In this document: one piece after another, positions 10,068-22,592 of the stretch
How the letters are laid out: every line of letters begins with the position of its first letter
Numbering within the stretch: the first letter of the stretch is position 1
Origin: Merluccius polli
Taxonomy: Eukaryota; Chordata; Actinopteri; Gadiformes; Merlucciidae
Length of the DNA: 64,000 bases
Assembly: GCA_030340625.1 (NCBI GenBank)
Contig: JAOPHQ010003127.1
Coordinates: 1,412,001-1,476,000, forward strand
Direction of reading: 5' to 3'
Notes under the pieces: generated by a model
Told to the model about the DNA's origin: nothing
The model's input: only the letters and a program-made list of their open reading frames with translations
The model's database searches: none
Program-made: the position numbers and the translations under genes

Positions 10068-11336
10068 CAGATGTCCAGGGGTCAACCAGCGCTGGGGACT
10101 CTTTTAAGAGTTCAGGGAAATTCCCCCCTCACCAAACTGAGGAAGTGGGACCCGCCCTAAAAGGACCCTGCGGAAGCGCGGTAGTTATTACAATGTAAAA
10201 ACCTGATACCTGAACCGCAGAGTTGCGTGTGTTACAATAAAACAAGTTCATCAGTGAGTTGCTTAGTTTACCTCCATAGAAAGTTTGTTCTGGGTTGCCA
10301 GGGTCTACCGGTAGGTGTGTCCCCAAGGGGGGAGAATGGACTGCGTGGTACAAGTCCCGCCACTGTTGTCATGGCCAGCCATATCTTGCTTTCCATGTGT
10401 TTTGTTGAAATAGATTTGTTAGATTTTTTTCTTAGATTTTGTTTTAGTTTTTGTGTTATTTGTTAAATTGTCAAATTTCTTTGGTCAGACAAATGTTGTC
10501 TGAACATGCCAACAAAAGTGTCTGCGGTGTGACTGAAGTTAAAGCAGGTGGAGACAACAGCTCCCCTACTGCTAGAAACCTGCACTGCATGTTGTAGTCC
10601 AGGAAGTTTTCTGCACACATGTGTGTGTGTGGGTTTGATTGTTGTTACCCCCAGTGGCCAACTTGCAAATAATTTTACAGCTTGTAGTACTGAGCTACTG
10701 CTAACACAATTGAGTTTAAGAACAAAACGTACCAGATTGTACAATTGTTATGCCATTTATCCTATTTATGTGACTAGTTACCTTTGAATGATAGTTATAA
10801 GTTACAGTTTTATTCAGTAACAATGTAGTTCACAGTGCTTGTTTTTACATCCTTTTGAGCAATAACCTGGTTAAAGTAATCATTGAAAAGTATTTCAGCA
10901 ATCTGCTGGGAAGGGATCTAATGTACAAGCTAGATTGTTTATTGACATCAGGAAGTATTGGGTTTACCTTGCAAACGCCAATGCCTAATACTGTTATGCT
11001 GTGTTGAAAATCTTTATTTGTTAGCTTCGTCCACCACCGCGTCACAATTACAGCGTCAACGTCGTATGGTGTCTCCATTACGCATACACATGACTGCATG
11101 GGTAGTTGTCATAGATATGTCTCTACTCCTCCACAGCCACCTGTCCTATGGGCTGAACATAAGAATCAGAAGGGATTTATCCCCATACACGGCATCCTGC
11201 AACAGGCCAGTAGGGAAGGCTGGTTAGCCTATGACGGGTAAGATCCCACCTTGAAACCCCGGGACAACCTAAGGCAGGCACAGTCACGATTACTTGGCCA
11301 AGACACTGAGCACTGATTCACTTGTTCATAAAGTGA
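10068..11336. repeat. Unclassified dispersed repeat, copy A (uninterrupted)
   Basis: This 1.27-kb unit matches copy B, which is scattered over 42755-51518 around later insertions. Shared blocks include 'tcaaccagcgctggggactc', 'aacctgcactgcatgttgta' and 'acaacctaaggcaggcacag'. The match starts and stops abruptly at both ends. No terminal inverted repeat, LTR or convincing open frame was found, so the class is unknown. Confidence 0.75.
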
Positions 11337-11660
11337 CAAGAAGATGAAACCATCAAAGGAGAAACCATTTGGGTTGAAGGGTGGAGGATAGGATAGATCT
11401 CAGACATGTCGGCTTAAGCAGTGGAATTGGTGGCCTTAACTAGGAAAAGTCTTTTTTTTTAAAACCCTTAAGGTGTATAAGGATCTGCATTATGTTTTCG
11501 GTGTAGTACATGATTTGGTAAACTTTGGTAACAGCGTGGGTTTAAAAGCGGTTGATGGTAAACCCATATCGTATCAAAATTTAGGTTTAGGATTTACTGG
11601 CTGCAATTTCCCTTTCTACTACAATTTAAAAAGTATATCAGACAACTAACTTCCATACAC
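11337..11660. other. Non-coding stretch
   Basis: Nothing recognised apart from a short T run near 11452. Confidence 0.4.
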
Positions 11661-11699
11661 AAGCTCATATTCTACCAGGAGAAAGACAGATTTCCACAT

Positions 11700-12346
11700 G
11701 CGGAGGAAGAACCACCAAGGGGGGTGGAGCCAGGTGACCAGTTGTACCTGAGGGGTACAGGAGAAAGTGGAATGAGCCCAGGAGAGAAGGACCATACAAA
11801 GGCACCAATGTGACACCAACCGTCATCGAGGTGGAAGGGAGTTCCACCTGGTACCACCTCAACCACTGCACCAAAGCCGCTCGACCAAGGACGGGGAGGA
11901 CCGCGAGGAGGAGCTGGGTGCAGGTGTACCCGGCATTGACCGACCACCCCAGGACCAGAACGACCAGCCCGGCCAGGAACAACAGACACATGATGATGCT
12001 GAGGCTAGCGAGCCTGCTCCTGATCTTCTGCGGGCTTTGGCAAATTCCACAGGCCCAGGGACGAATCCAGAGGAAAAGAAAAGCCACAACAACAGAGCAG
12101 ATCTGGACCAAACATGACTCAGGTGGTAACACTAGAGAAAGCATGAATGTGTTGCAAGAAAGGTCACCCCGAGATATTCGGGAATAGTTAACCACGCAAG
12201 GAAAAAACAGAGAAGCAAATTGTCTTACATGTTCAAATACCACCGCCTTAACCCCTGAATACAGAGCTGTTCAGGCGCTGCTCCTACTGTATGCGGATAG
12301 TGAATCCAATGAACCCCCGGAAAGGGAAGACGACGATATGTTGTAG
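11700..12346 (+). pseudogene. Endogenous retrovirus-like remnant: integrase end and envelope start
   Basis: A frame including VEGSSTWYHLNHCTKA resembles the C-terminal end of gamma/epsilon-type retroviral integrase (the 'V-G-x-x-x-W-x-H-x-S/N-H' pattern). It is followed, as in retroviruses, by a hydrophobic leader-like stretch (MMMLRLASLLLIFCGLWQIP). A last short piece ends in an acidic tail at about 12346. Most of the envelope is missing and the frames are broken. It is an old, non-functional copy. Only the overall order is claimed, not the exact genus. Confidence 0.45.
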
Positions 12347-12835
12347 TGTATTTTCTGATATACATTTACAGGTTATTCTACTTCTTTCTTTTATTCATTG
12401 TATTTCACTCATTCTTTATATGTAGAATACTGCTGTGTCATGAGAGAACATTCCTGTGTCTCTCTGTGAACTATATAGGGGCAATCCTGAGTGCCTGCTG
12501 AAACAACAACAAGATGCCCTCAGACTGTGTTTCCATATGGTTTACGATAAGGTGTTGTAAATCTAAACAGTCTAGGTGTGTTGTTTCATCTTGCTTGACT
12601 ATCACGCCAGATGGCCAAAAGAGGGCATAAGAAGTGTGTGCATTAGAGAGGATTCAGAGTTTCGGACCCCATTGGGGGATTCGGACTCAGATTCGGAGAA
12701 GATTCGGCCACCATTCAGATGCATAGAATGTCATCCCGCTTGTGTTCTCTGTTAAATAAAAAGTTATTTACTCAGACACTTTTGGGAGTGGACCTCCATC
12801 ATTTCATCATCCACAAACCAGTATTCTGGCAGCCG
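12347..12835 (+). repeat. Possible 3' LTR of the retrovirus-like remnant
   Basis: The sequence follows the envelope tail, carries an AATAAA-type signal near 12752 and ends in CA. No second copy of this LTR was found in the window, so boundaries are guesses. Confidence 0.25.
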
Positions 12836-13179
12836 AGAAGAATATACTACAATGTGCTAATGCTGTTCCCTTCAGACACCTTCCCAGGGTCGAACAATAA
12901 ACCGGGTGAAAAGACGAGCAGGGACCATAGTCCCACGCTCCTGTGAGACCCTGGGAAAGGAATGTGCCCCCTCCCCCGCTACGCTTATATGAACGATATG
13001 TATGTCTGTGATAATTGTACAAGGGATACAAACCCAGGTGAATGCTCCTTCTTTAGGAAGGATGGGCCGGTTTCCTCCTCCCCTCTGGAGAGGTTTCCCG
13101 GACCACTGAGGTTCCTGAAAGATGTGAGACTGGGTGGGGAAAAACCTAATTGACTTAGACGATGTTCTCCCATGGTGTT

Positions 13180-13720
13180 ATTTGTCACATAAGGTAAAGT
13201 GCTCTGTCGACCACTTGAGAGGGTTATGTTGTGAAAAATAACCACGCACCCCTGTCTAGGCCCAGCCAAGGTCATCTATGGTGGTGTGGAAAATAACCAA
13301 GAGACACTCCCCCAGTGACAATGGGTGGAAAATCACCAAGGACCCTTCCTCAGTGCCAACGTGTGGAAAACAACACTGATAACCAACAGCCAGCAGTCTA
13401 CTGCCATGTATATCACCCCACCCGATGAGACAACCCCAACCGCCAGCCGGGCCGAATCTAGAATACCCCGAAGGACGAACCTACCACCCCTCCCCGTCTG
13501 CTGGGGAACCTATAAACACTCACGAGACGCTGGTTCTCATGGTCCTTCCCCGGAGCAGACCTCCTGAGAGGGCGAAGCTACGCGAACGGCCCAGGCCTGA
13601 TAGAACTTAGACAATTATGTTGAACCAGTGTAATATTTAAGAATAAAATAACCCCTAGTCTCACTTATCCCTGTCTTCGGTAGTTGCCTTATTCTCCGTC
13701 CTTTTTTAGCTAACAGAAGG
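13180..13720 (+). repeat. LTR-like segment with U3 repeats, TATA and poly(A) signal
   Basis: Imperfect units around 'gtggaaaataacca' occur near 13229, 13283 and 13321. They are followed by a TATA-like 'cctataaacac' near 13508 and 'aagaataaaataacc' near 13639. This order (enhancer-like repeats, TATA, poly(A)) is LTR-like. No partner copy is present. Confidence 0.3.
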
Positions 13721-14300
13721 CTGTATTCATATTCATCCAGAGAGATGAACCGTTTGTTATTAAGGATTGCAAGTACGTGTTGTTTTTATTGTGTCATATG
13801 TATGAGAATATTACAGAAGCCCTAAGTGGCCATATAATCATACGTTTTATCTTCTTATGTATGAAAGTCCACAAATACAACCTCGTTATTGTATACAACC
13901 TATAGCCTACTATTGTACATACTTTATACACAAATTAAAATGTTTCAAATATAACCCTATGAAGGCGTACTTATTATATATTAAGGTCGATATGATTTCC
14001 AGTCTGTTTATTTTACGATATTGTAGACTACTCTCAAATGAAAATACAGTATGCAGGTAACTTCAGAATTGTTTAATTATCGTAGGTGGGGGTTTTCTGG
14101 GGGAGTCTTCCAGTTGCATTACACGGATTTGGCCAGCAGATGGAGCCAGTATATGCAGTGAGCTTTTCGAAAAACTCAAACACGCTAACAGACTGTATAC
14201 AATACAGATTAAACTGACTTAACATAGACTGTATAAAATACAGGTTAAACTGACTTAACATAAAATACTACATAAAATACTATATATATAATTCAAACTT
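13721..14300. other. AT-rich non-coding stretch
   Basis: Contains a two-unit tandem repeat around 'ttaaactgacttaacata' at about 14190-14262. No gene. Confidence 0.4.
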
Positions 14301-14658
14301 ACCTCTCATACACACTACTGAAAATTAAAACTATCACACACACTACTGAATACCTCACATATACTACTGAAAACCTCTCACATATACTACTGAATACCTC
14401 TCATGCACTACTGAATACCTCTCACACATACTACTGAATACCTCTCACATATAATACTGAATACCTCTCACAAATACTGTTAAAAACCTCTCACATATAC
14501 TACTGAATATCTCTCACATATACTACTGAATACCTCTCACATATACTACTGAATACCTCTCATGCACTACTGAATACCTCTCACTACTGAATACCTCTCA
14601 CTACTGAATACCTCTCACATATACTACTGAATACCTCACATATACTACTGAATACCTC
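14301..14658. repeat. Satellite array, about 22-23-bp units
   Basis: About 16 imperfect units of 'tactactgaatacctctcac' follow each other directly, some shortened. There are no unique spacers, so it is a tandem satellite and not a CRISPR-like array. Confidence 0.9.
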
Positions 14659-14766
14659 TATAAATATAATATGTTATTGAGTCTGTGAAATTAACCAGTG
14701 AATGGGAAATATACACCTCTGGCTTTTTTTGGGCTCATATTAAACATTTGCATATTAAACCTAGTG

Positions 14767-14820
14767 CCCCCCCCCCCCCCCCCACCCCACACACACACAC
14801 ACACACACGCACACACACGC
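14767..14820. repeat. Poly-C and (CA)n microsatellite
   Basis: A run of about 17 C is followed by (CA)n with a few interruptions. Confidence 0.95.
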
Positions 14821-15689
14821 AGATCTTCTTGTGTGTTATCCATCAGAAAAAGACCGCCCCCCATATTCACACATATTCCTCCACCATTCATGTTTTGGTC
14901 TTTATTCAACTTAATAAAACACATCAAGTCAGGAGAACGGCGAGCAGAAAAGTCTCCAGGATAAGATTAGCCAATAGAATGGTGTCACTGTACAGAGAGG
15001 AATGAGGGCCACGTTTAGCGCCTTGTTCCCCATGATAGAAACAAACCATACAGAAACAAAACAAGACCTAAACTAAATAAAGTAACAGGTGAATTAACAG
15101 GTAATTGGTGAGATCCAGCCAGGGCAATCCATCAGAGAGTGAGTGAGTGAGTGAGTGAGTGAGTGAGTGAGAGAGAGAGAGACAGAGAGACAGACAGGCA
15201 GAGAGGGATTGTGTAGAGTGGGTGAATGGATTGACAGGAACCTGATTATGATTTGGCAACAGGCCACAGAGGAAGGGAAGGAGATAAGCAGATGGGTGGA
15301 TAGGGGCAGATGGATAGAAGTGAATGGAGGTGGAGGATGTGGTGAGGGAGGGAGGGGATGAAGGGGAGAGGAGAAAGGGGTGGAGTATGAGGGAGCATAG
15401 CAGGCAGGGCAGATGAGTAGTGGTCCATCCTCCAGCAGCCTATGGGGTGTCTGACTATAAGACCAAACGGGAGGAGGGGGTGAGGGAGAGGAGATAGGAG
15501 ACACCCTCAAAACAATACATGTCTGGTTTGGTTTTCTCACACATTTAGACTTGTTCATTACAGGCCAGCCCACTTACTGGCCTACAGGCAGTTTGTAAGC
15601 TGGTGCTGGGGCTACTTGGGAAGAGGGAATAAGGTTGTGAGTCCACCGTGAGCACCCTGATGAAGAGGGTGAATATGTGGCTTTCAGAT
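14821..15689. other. Non-coding stretch with (GTGA)n
   Basis: A GTGA repeat followed by GA lies at about 15137-15182, then purine-rich sequence. No supported gene. Confidence 0.5.
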
Positions 15690-17345
15690 CCCCCCCTCCC
15701 CCCTCTACTGAACCGGGACACATAGTCGGCAATGGCATCGGCCTTCTCTGGTCACTCGTATTGGCCGCATAAAGGATGTGGGACTGACTCTGCCTTCAGT
15801 TCTCCCCGAAGGGAGCAGGGTCACTGATGACCTCATTGAACAGGAGGTTCAGAAGTTCTTCGACGTTGCCTCAAGGTTTTTGTTAGATCCTGTTCATGTT
15901 TTTCCATGTTGGTCATTTGCTTCACTGTAGTTTGTATCTGACTTGTAATTTTCCACTCAGGACAAGTTGGTAGACTCTTCACCAGCTCAATGGAAGGTCC
16001 CCCCTTCTTGGCGAAGCAGATTTGGCGGTCTTCGCCTGGTGGCGTCCAGCGGGCTTATTGAACTGTGAGTGTTGTCAGGGCAATCCTGAAATGAAGGCCT
16101 TTTATTGAGAGCAGCAAACACAGTTTGGTGGACATTATAACATGTGTACATCTATTCAAATCGACCCGCACAGCATCCCAGGGTATGAAAACGCAACCTT
16201 CTTGGGTGTGAACTTCAGGATAACCCTGTGGAGCACCTCCAGGTTAGAGGTCTGGAGCAGTGGGCTGAGCTTTTAGCCGTCTTTGAGGAGACGCTCATTC
16301 TCCAGCACTTTTTCTAGCCTGCAGTAAGGCTTGCTTGGTAGCTTGATTTTTGTAAAGACATGAAAACAGAGGAAATATAGAAACCATGCATAGAAATCCA
16401 TAAATCCATAAAATACAAGCATGTGCTGAATATCTCATTCCTGGAGTGAATTGTCATCCAGTGCATACCTGGCTTCAGCCCCTTTGAGGCGCCCGTGGAA
16501 GGTCCATGCGGGCAGGCAGGGAACAGGGGATCTCCATGCACATGGACACCAATGATGTGCTTCATTAGGGGCGTCCACTTGGCCACAGTCTCTCCCCCTA
16601 CTTGAGGAGTTTGTAGCTGACCAGTAAAGGTGGTTCTTGATGCTTGCCTGCCACTTTAAGTTACTTTCTCAGACCCATTCTCCTGAGTGATTCCCTCCAC
16701 TTTCTTGTCTCATGCCTGAGAGAACCTGTGGAACACTATTGATATTGGGCAATAAATGTAGACTGTGTTGAAATGACTGCTGACAAATGTATATTTTTCT
16801 GACTGAACCGTTTTCTATCGTACCTTATTTGTCTGGACCATAGAGGACCCTGTGAAATAAACAGCAGCGGATAAATGGATATTCCCTGCAGGGGTGCTGC
16901 CAATAGTTGGTTGGCCATTCCAATGCCTAGTGTACATGCAGGTCTGGTGGGTGCATCTCTGGTCCACAAACAGTAAAGTACCTCTTGTGTATGTTTTCAC
17001 CACACAGGATCTTGAACGTACAGGGCAGATCTTGAACAAATCCATCAGGCAGTCTTCATACATGGTGTACTCTAGCATGTCTTGGGAGTGATTTGACAGG
17101 TGGTCTATTGAAGTTAGATATAACATTTCATGACCTTCATGACATGTGCATAAAAGGTAAACATGCTGTCACATAACACGTATGCATGACTTACTTCTTG
17201 GTTGTAGAGTCATCAACATCAGTCATGCTTTATGTGGAATCATCTGGGTCCATGAGTGTAGTGTCCTCAAACTCCAGAAAGGATGGCATATCTGATAAGT
17301 CCAACCGTGGTCGCATGGAGGCTGGCGAGTCACATTCCAGGGTGT
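15690..17345 (-). pseudogene. Degenerate gene of a THAP-associated multi-copy repeat protein
   Basis: From high to low coordinates, short blocks appear in the order known for an uncharacterised, very abundant fish protein family: RLDLSDMPSFLEFEDTTLMD (about 17300), LMDLFKICPVRSRSCV and STPAGNIHLSAAVYFTGSS (16815-17080), AKWTPLMKHIIGVHVHGDPL (16500-16580), LSPLLQTSNLEVLHRVILKF (16210-16310) and EELLNLLFNEVISDPAPF (15800-15890). Stops and frame changes separate them. In other fish sequences these blocks often follow a THAP finger, which suggests a transposase of a Kolobok or P-element-like group; that is recall plus inference. The THAP end itself was not found here. Non-functional. Confidence 0.6.
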
Positions 17346-19030
17346 TGAAGTGAGGCGTGTCACGGCCCTGATGGTATCAGTGCCAGTGATGGTCGAGGTT
17401 GAGACCTTTGCTTGGCAGGCTGCACAAATTAGTGATGAATTAATGAAAGACACAAACCATTGTAACTTTAACATACCGATATTTCATCTGTCTATTTTAT
17501 TTTACCATTATGTCATTAGTAAAGATAAAAAACAACAATGAAAACCATTGAAGCTGCTATTCACAACGATGGCGGTGGAGGAAATAGTCTTCATGATAAG
17601 GAGAATTACACATGCTTGTCCACACAAACGTACTATGACACACACAGAGCTAATGAGCAGGCAAATAGCAACAACACACAACATAGTAGACAGGAGACCA
17701 TGGCTGTAATGCATTCAATAATGTGAACCATCACACAGTCTCCAAAATGTATTAGTGCCATAAATCAAAGCAAATCACAATTCAAACAAAATGGCCTCAT
17801 TTTCTAAAGGGATGGAAACAATACACATTCAAATTGAACATGACGAGGTCTCTAAGCGTCGGCAGTTGATTAAATGAAAACACAAAAGCATGAGTAGCTT
17901 CAGACCGTGGATCCTCTTCTTCTCTGAGGTTCCTGTTGACAGCTGTGTATGCAGGGCTGCTGCTAAGTTTTTGGGGGCCCTAAGCAGAAATGGTCAGGGA
18001 GCCGCCCCCCCCCCCCCCCCACAAAAAAAACCTTCAGAGTTCCACTCAAACCTTTGAACCTTTGCTATTTATTAAATATTTAAAATTGACATTAAATAAA
18101 CATAGCATTGAAAATGTACTGTATATATTAAGTAATATATCAACAACAACATTACAATATAATAAAATAAAAACAACTGCAGGCTCCAAAGATGAACAAA
18201 AATAATTATGCACATGAATAAGTATAATATCATATATAATAAATCTATAATAAAATATAAAGAAAGAAGCCTTAGCAATAAGGCGCATTAAAATGTGCCT
18301 TCGAACTTGCCTTCCGGTTTCCGGTTTCGCTCGCTCAACTGAAAAAAGAGTGGTGTGTGACACGGCGCGTCCGGGCTTTCCTGGCACGCCGGCGAGATCT
18401 ACGACATTTTGGCGACGACAGGTCAGCAGGTATACATGAGCCTAGATTGTTGGCAACCACATCAAATCCAATTGCTAGATAACCTAGCCCAGGTTGCTGA
18501 CGTTAGCTATGAGCAACATCACTGGAATTAGACCTATAAAACACGGACTTACCAGAAAGGAATGCACGGGCGTCATCTCTCTGTTTCCTCTTATTTAGTT
18601 TTACAGCGCCAGATTCATGTGGTCTCTTACTTGCCATTATGCCTCAGCCTCAACATTCAGATTAATAAAGCAGGCTAAATATAAAGACCACTTCAGACAA
18701 AAGGCTACAGAGCGAACTCCAATGCGAAAAGACGAGAGTCACGAGAACTTTGAAGGCTGTACCATTTCAGGGAAGCAGGGGGAACTATTTTTATATATTA
18801 GGTAAAAACATCTTATTTTTTTGTTTTGATAATAATTTGCACGATATTCTATGCTCAATGTAGTTTACCTTAGCTTGAAATAAACTAGAACAATAAATAA
18901 AAATGTTTTCAGCGGAAATTTGCTGTGTGATGAAGAACAAAACCAAAAAAACATCGGTATCGGCTATCGACCAAATTGTTATTTTAAACATCGGTATCGG
19001 CCCAGAATTTCACAATCGGTGCATCCCTAG
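17346..19030. other. Mixed repeats; hAT-type terminus at about 18940-19029
   Basis: The stretch ends with 'gtgcatccctag' (19018-19029), preceded by repeated 'catcggtatcgg' blocks, typical of one end of a hAT element (inverse 'ctagggatgcaccgat'). The opposite end was not located. A C17 run at about 18003-18020 sits next to 'gggggccctaag', seen in hAT-derived MITEs. No gene is supported. Confidence 0.4.
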
Positions 19031-19112
19031 TTACTAGTCACTAATCCAATAGTGACTAGTATATATTATTCATTAGATACTAGTACTTATTCTTTATGAT
19101 TAGTAACTATTT

Positions 19113-20400
19113 CAATTCAGTCAGGACCACTTTTGTCAAAATATCTTTTATTCTAAAGCAGAATATTACATTTGGCGGTATGGCTCTGTTCTGGGACCTC
19201 ATTGTCCTTCCACGTGCCTACGTGGAAAACCTTAAGGCAGGGAGAGCACTCCTCCCTGCCCTTCCATGTGCATACATGGAAAGGTTTAAGACAAGGAGAG
19301 CGGCACCAGAGACCCCCCAGGGTACAGAACAGAGAAAGCATCAATGACAATCAGAAAATGACATTGATTAATTAGATACAACATAAAAGGAGGAGCTGGG
19401 GTGGAGGTGGGTTGCAAAAAAGCTAGCAGAGGAAGCAGCGAAGATAGGCAGGCTGAAGCAGCTTAAATAAGGCGCCAAAAATGATATTTGCCAATGGGTG
19501 CTTGAGGGGGAGTCAGCTGAGCTGTCAGCTGACTGTGTATGGTATCCAATAGGAAGCTAGGGGAATCAGCTGATGTATGTTTATAATAATAATAATACAT
19601 TATTTTTTGAAGCGCTTCTGAATACTCAAAGACATTTACATTAAATCATAAAAGCGGCAAAAACAACAATGACTATGATTATGACTAGCTGTGATCATAT
19701 GATCTGTACTGAGGGCTGAGCCTGACTTCGTGGCCTGCCTGAACTAACGCTATGCTCAATTTCAGTCAGGACCACTTTTGTCAAAATATCTTTTATTCTA
19801 AAGCAGAATATTACATTTGGCGGTATGGCTCTGTTCTGGGACCTCCTTGTCCTTCCACGTGCCTACGTGGAAAACCTTAAGGCAGGGAGAGCACACCTCC
19901 CTGCCCTTCCATGTGCATACATGGAAAGGTTTAAGACAAGGAGAGTGGCAGCAGAGACCCCCAAGAACCATACCAGGCAATCTCCCTTCCATGAGCTACA
20001 TGGAAGTGCCATTAAGAGGAGCCAGCAGCGCAAAATTTTTTAAGGAATAATAGCAGACATAACCCGATATTTTATGCAGACTCTAGTTTAAGTAACTTGA
20101 CTGAGATTAATAAAGAGATCCCTGAGGAGTTATGCTAGAAGTATATTTAAATTATTTTGTTTCTTACATTTGGCGGTGTGGCTCTGTTCTGGGACCTCCT
20201 TGTCCTTCCACGTGCCTACGTGGAAAACCTTAAGGCAAGGAGAGCACACCTCCCTGCCCTTCCATGTGCCTACATGGAAAAGTTTAAGACAAGGAGAGCG
20301 GCAGCACACCCCCAAAGAACCACACCAGGCTACCTCCCTTCCATGAGCTACATGGAAGTGCCGGTAAGAGGAGCCAGCAGCATAATAACCGATACCTCTA
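19113..20400. repeat. Three direct repeats with paired palindromes, next to a YR retroelement
   Basis: Copies at about 19113-19325, 19758-20010 and 20166-20375 share 'ttggcggtatggctctgttc' and two or three short palindromes. The first palindrome type is ttccacgt-gcct-acgtggaa (19208, 19853, 20206). The second is ttccatgt-gcNt-acatggaa (19262, 19907, 20260). The third is ttccatg-agcta-catggaa (19987, 20339). A GGCAGGGAG...CTCCCTGCC stem lies between the first two in copies 1 and 2. They lie just downstream of the recombinase gene on its strand, where DIRS/Ngaro elements carry their split or inverted repeats. Copies 1 and 2 also share about 55 bp upstream. Confidence 0.7.
19341..19757. other. 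Spacer between repeat copies, with retroposon-like tail
   Basis: Contains (TAA)n followed by 'tacattattttttgaagcgc' (about 19588-19650), like the retroposon tail near 9900. No gene. Confidence 0.4.
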
Positions 20401-21241
20401 AGCAGACACTAGTTGAAGTACATGCAGTATAACTAGAAATGTCCCCAGAATTTTGCTATACATTATTGAATTTAGCCAGAAGTTACAGGGCACTCATTGC
20501 TTTTTTGAGCATCAAGAATTGCTTGCGCCTCAGGCTGGAGGTATCGTTCATAAGCCGATGATGACCATCTACCCATAGCCTTAAGAGTTGAGACGGGAGC
20601 TACTGATGCTGCAGTTGTTGCTGCTCCTATCCGGAATGAATGAGGAGTGTAGCGCTCTGGAGGAAGCCTGCAGGTTTGGCAGAGTAGGCGAAGACGTGAG
20701 GCAAACCAAGCTCGGGACATGGAATTTCCTTCCTCCGTGGCAAAGAGAGGCTCCTGATTGCTGGCTCGGGGACAACTTTTCATGTATTGAGTCATGGAAG
20801 ATGGGACAAAAAGCAGAATTAGATTCGGAAATGATGACTGATGATCCTTTTCTATCCCTATCAGTCTTTGAATGCTTGAGTAATGAAGAGAAGTGGTGAG
20901 GATTAATTGATACGTCAGCAATAGTGAGGTCATGCGAAGGCTCAAAAGATCCTGTGCGTGTAGTGAATTTGCCACCTCTGAGAAATCCATAGAAAGCGGT
21001 GAGAAAGACAGTTTCCAATAATAAATCTGTGTATTGACCAAAGTACCCACCCCTTAAGGCAGGGGTCGGGAACCTTTTTTGCCTTGAGAGCCACTTTTAC
21101 AAAAAAAAAAAAAAAAAAATCTCAGAAGAGCCACATAAAGACGGTTACAAGCAAAAGTTTGGATATTTAACATGCATAGGATATGTTGCTGCAAATTGTG
21201 CATGGTGAGTGTCGAAGTGGCGGTTAACATTGCATCGTTTA

Positions 21242-21373
21242 CACTGGCGTAACAACATGATAGGCCCCGGTGCAAATGTTTTTTTTGTTTTTTTTGTGCC
21301 CCCGCGATTGTTGCCGGGGGGGGGGGGGCTCTCCCCCTGGGCCCCGGTTGCACCGTCGATAGTTACGCCATTG
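21242..21373. mobile_element. 132-bp hAT-type MITE
   Basis: Ends 'cactggcgtaac' and 'gttacgccattg' are near-inverse. The flanks are atcgttta and atcgtttc, an 8-bp duplication with one mismatch. The interior is G/C runs and T runs only. Confidence 0.7.
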
Positions 21374-21427
21374 ATCGTTTCATGGACGCAATTTTCTCAT
21401 TACATAACAGACAGATCGCACTTCCAG

Positions 21428-22592
21428 TAGTGGTGGATTTTCTCGTTCGTTTGCGCGAATCGGTTCGCGTCGTTCAGTTCGCCACAGAGAGTCGTTCGTT
21501 CGTTCGTTCGTTCGTTCGTGTTTCCGGTAGCGCTGAATCATTCACTGACTCGTTCAGTCGTTCAGTCGTTCACTTAGCTCCTCCCTCGTTCGCGAATCGC
21601 GAACGACTCGGCGAACGGCGAATGCCAGCCGAGTCGGTCAGACTCGGCTCTCCTCGTTCACGAATCAATGCAGCTGAGTCGGTCTCGGACTCCCTCGTTC
21701 TTCTCATTTACTAACTAATCACGAAATCACGATTCACAATCGTGCAATGGTGCAAATGATGGTGTTAATAAATGTGTTAATAGCAAATACAACATTGTGT
21801 CTGGTTGAATATGTTAACATATGTATTTAATTTGAGTTCAACAGATTTATTTAATGTATGCATAATGACATGTCAGGATCAAAATGCCCCATTCCCCCAA
21901 TTCAAGGTAAAGTTAGACAAACCAAACGCAGCGGGATGTGTGTGTGTGTGTGTGTGTGGGGGGGGGCGTAGTAGATTATTGGATGTATATCAGCAAGATA
22001 ATAGACTTGATTTAGCAATGATGAGTTTTAAAGTTAATGATGTACAGTTGTGTTTATTCTGGGCATATTTTATTTACTATTGTGAAGATGGCCATTGGCC
22101 ACCCCCACTCAAGACCAAGATCCACCAAGGTGGGGGTCCCGGCCGGGTTGCGTGCGTGAGAAGGAAGCATGAAAGAACGAGACAGATTGACGAGACATTC
22201 AAATATTTTATTAATCTGGCATGACACAGAAAATACAAAGACAGCATGTATTTACCATTTCACTGATATGTAAATTTAAGGCAATATTCAAATGTGAAAG
22301 TGGTATTGTTAATGTGTCAACCATTCGAAAGCGTCCTAGACTCACAGACAGACAAACAACATACATTGGCTGGCTCTCGTGATGACGAGTCGTGAGTGAC
22401 GTCTCAGTCCTCGAGTCAATCAGTCAGCGAACGACTCGCGAATCAGCGGCGCTGCGAATCAGCGCGTCAGAGAGACTCAGCGAACGAGACGAACGAGCGA
22501 ACGACGCGAACGAGAGTGGCGAACGAGGTCAGTTCGTTCACTTTAAAGAGTCGTTCGTTCGAACTGGTTCGTTCGCGAACGACCCATCACTA
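21428..22592. mobile_element. 1.17-kb hAT-like element with (TTCG)n-rich ends
   Basis: The left end 'tagtggtgg' and right end 'cccatcacta' are near-inverse. The 8-bp flank ACTTCCAG occurs on both sides (21420-21427 and 22593-22600). Both arms are crowded with gttcg/cgaac tetramers, giving extended inverted similarity. A (GT)n tract lies at 21938-21960. No coding sequence recognised. Confidence 0.75.

Noticed and set aside
11665..12243. 192-codon hydrophobic minus-strand open frame
   Set aside because: It is antisense to a recognisable retrovirus-like integrase and leader and matches nothing I know.
14301..14658. CRISPR-like look of regular short repeats
   Set aside because: Units are contiguous and imperfect, have no unique spacers, and the genome is a vertebrate.
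15745..15873. Plus-strand exon-like reading VTDDLIEQEVQKFF
   Set aside because: The minus strand here encodes the end of the THAP-associated protein family in the right order, so the plus reading is a shadow.
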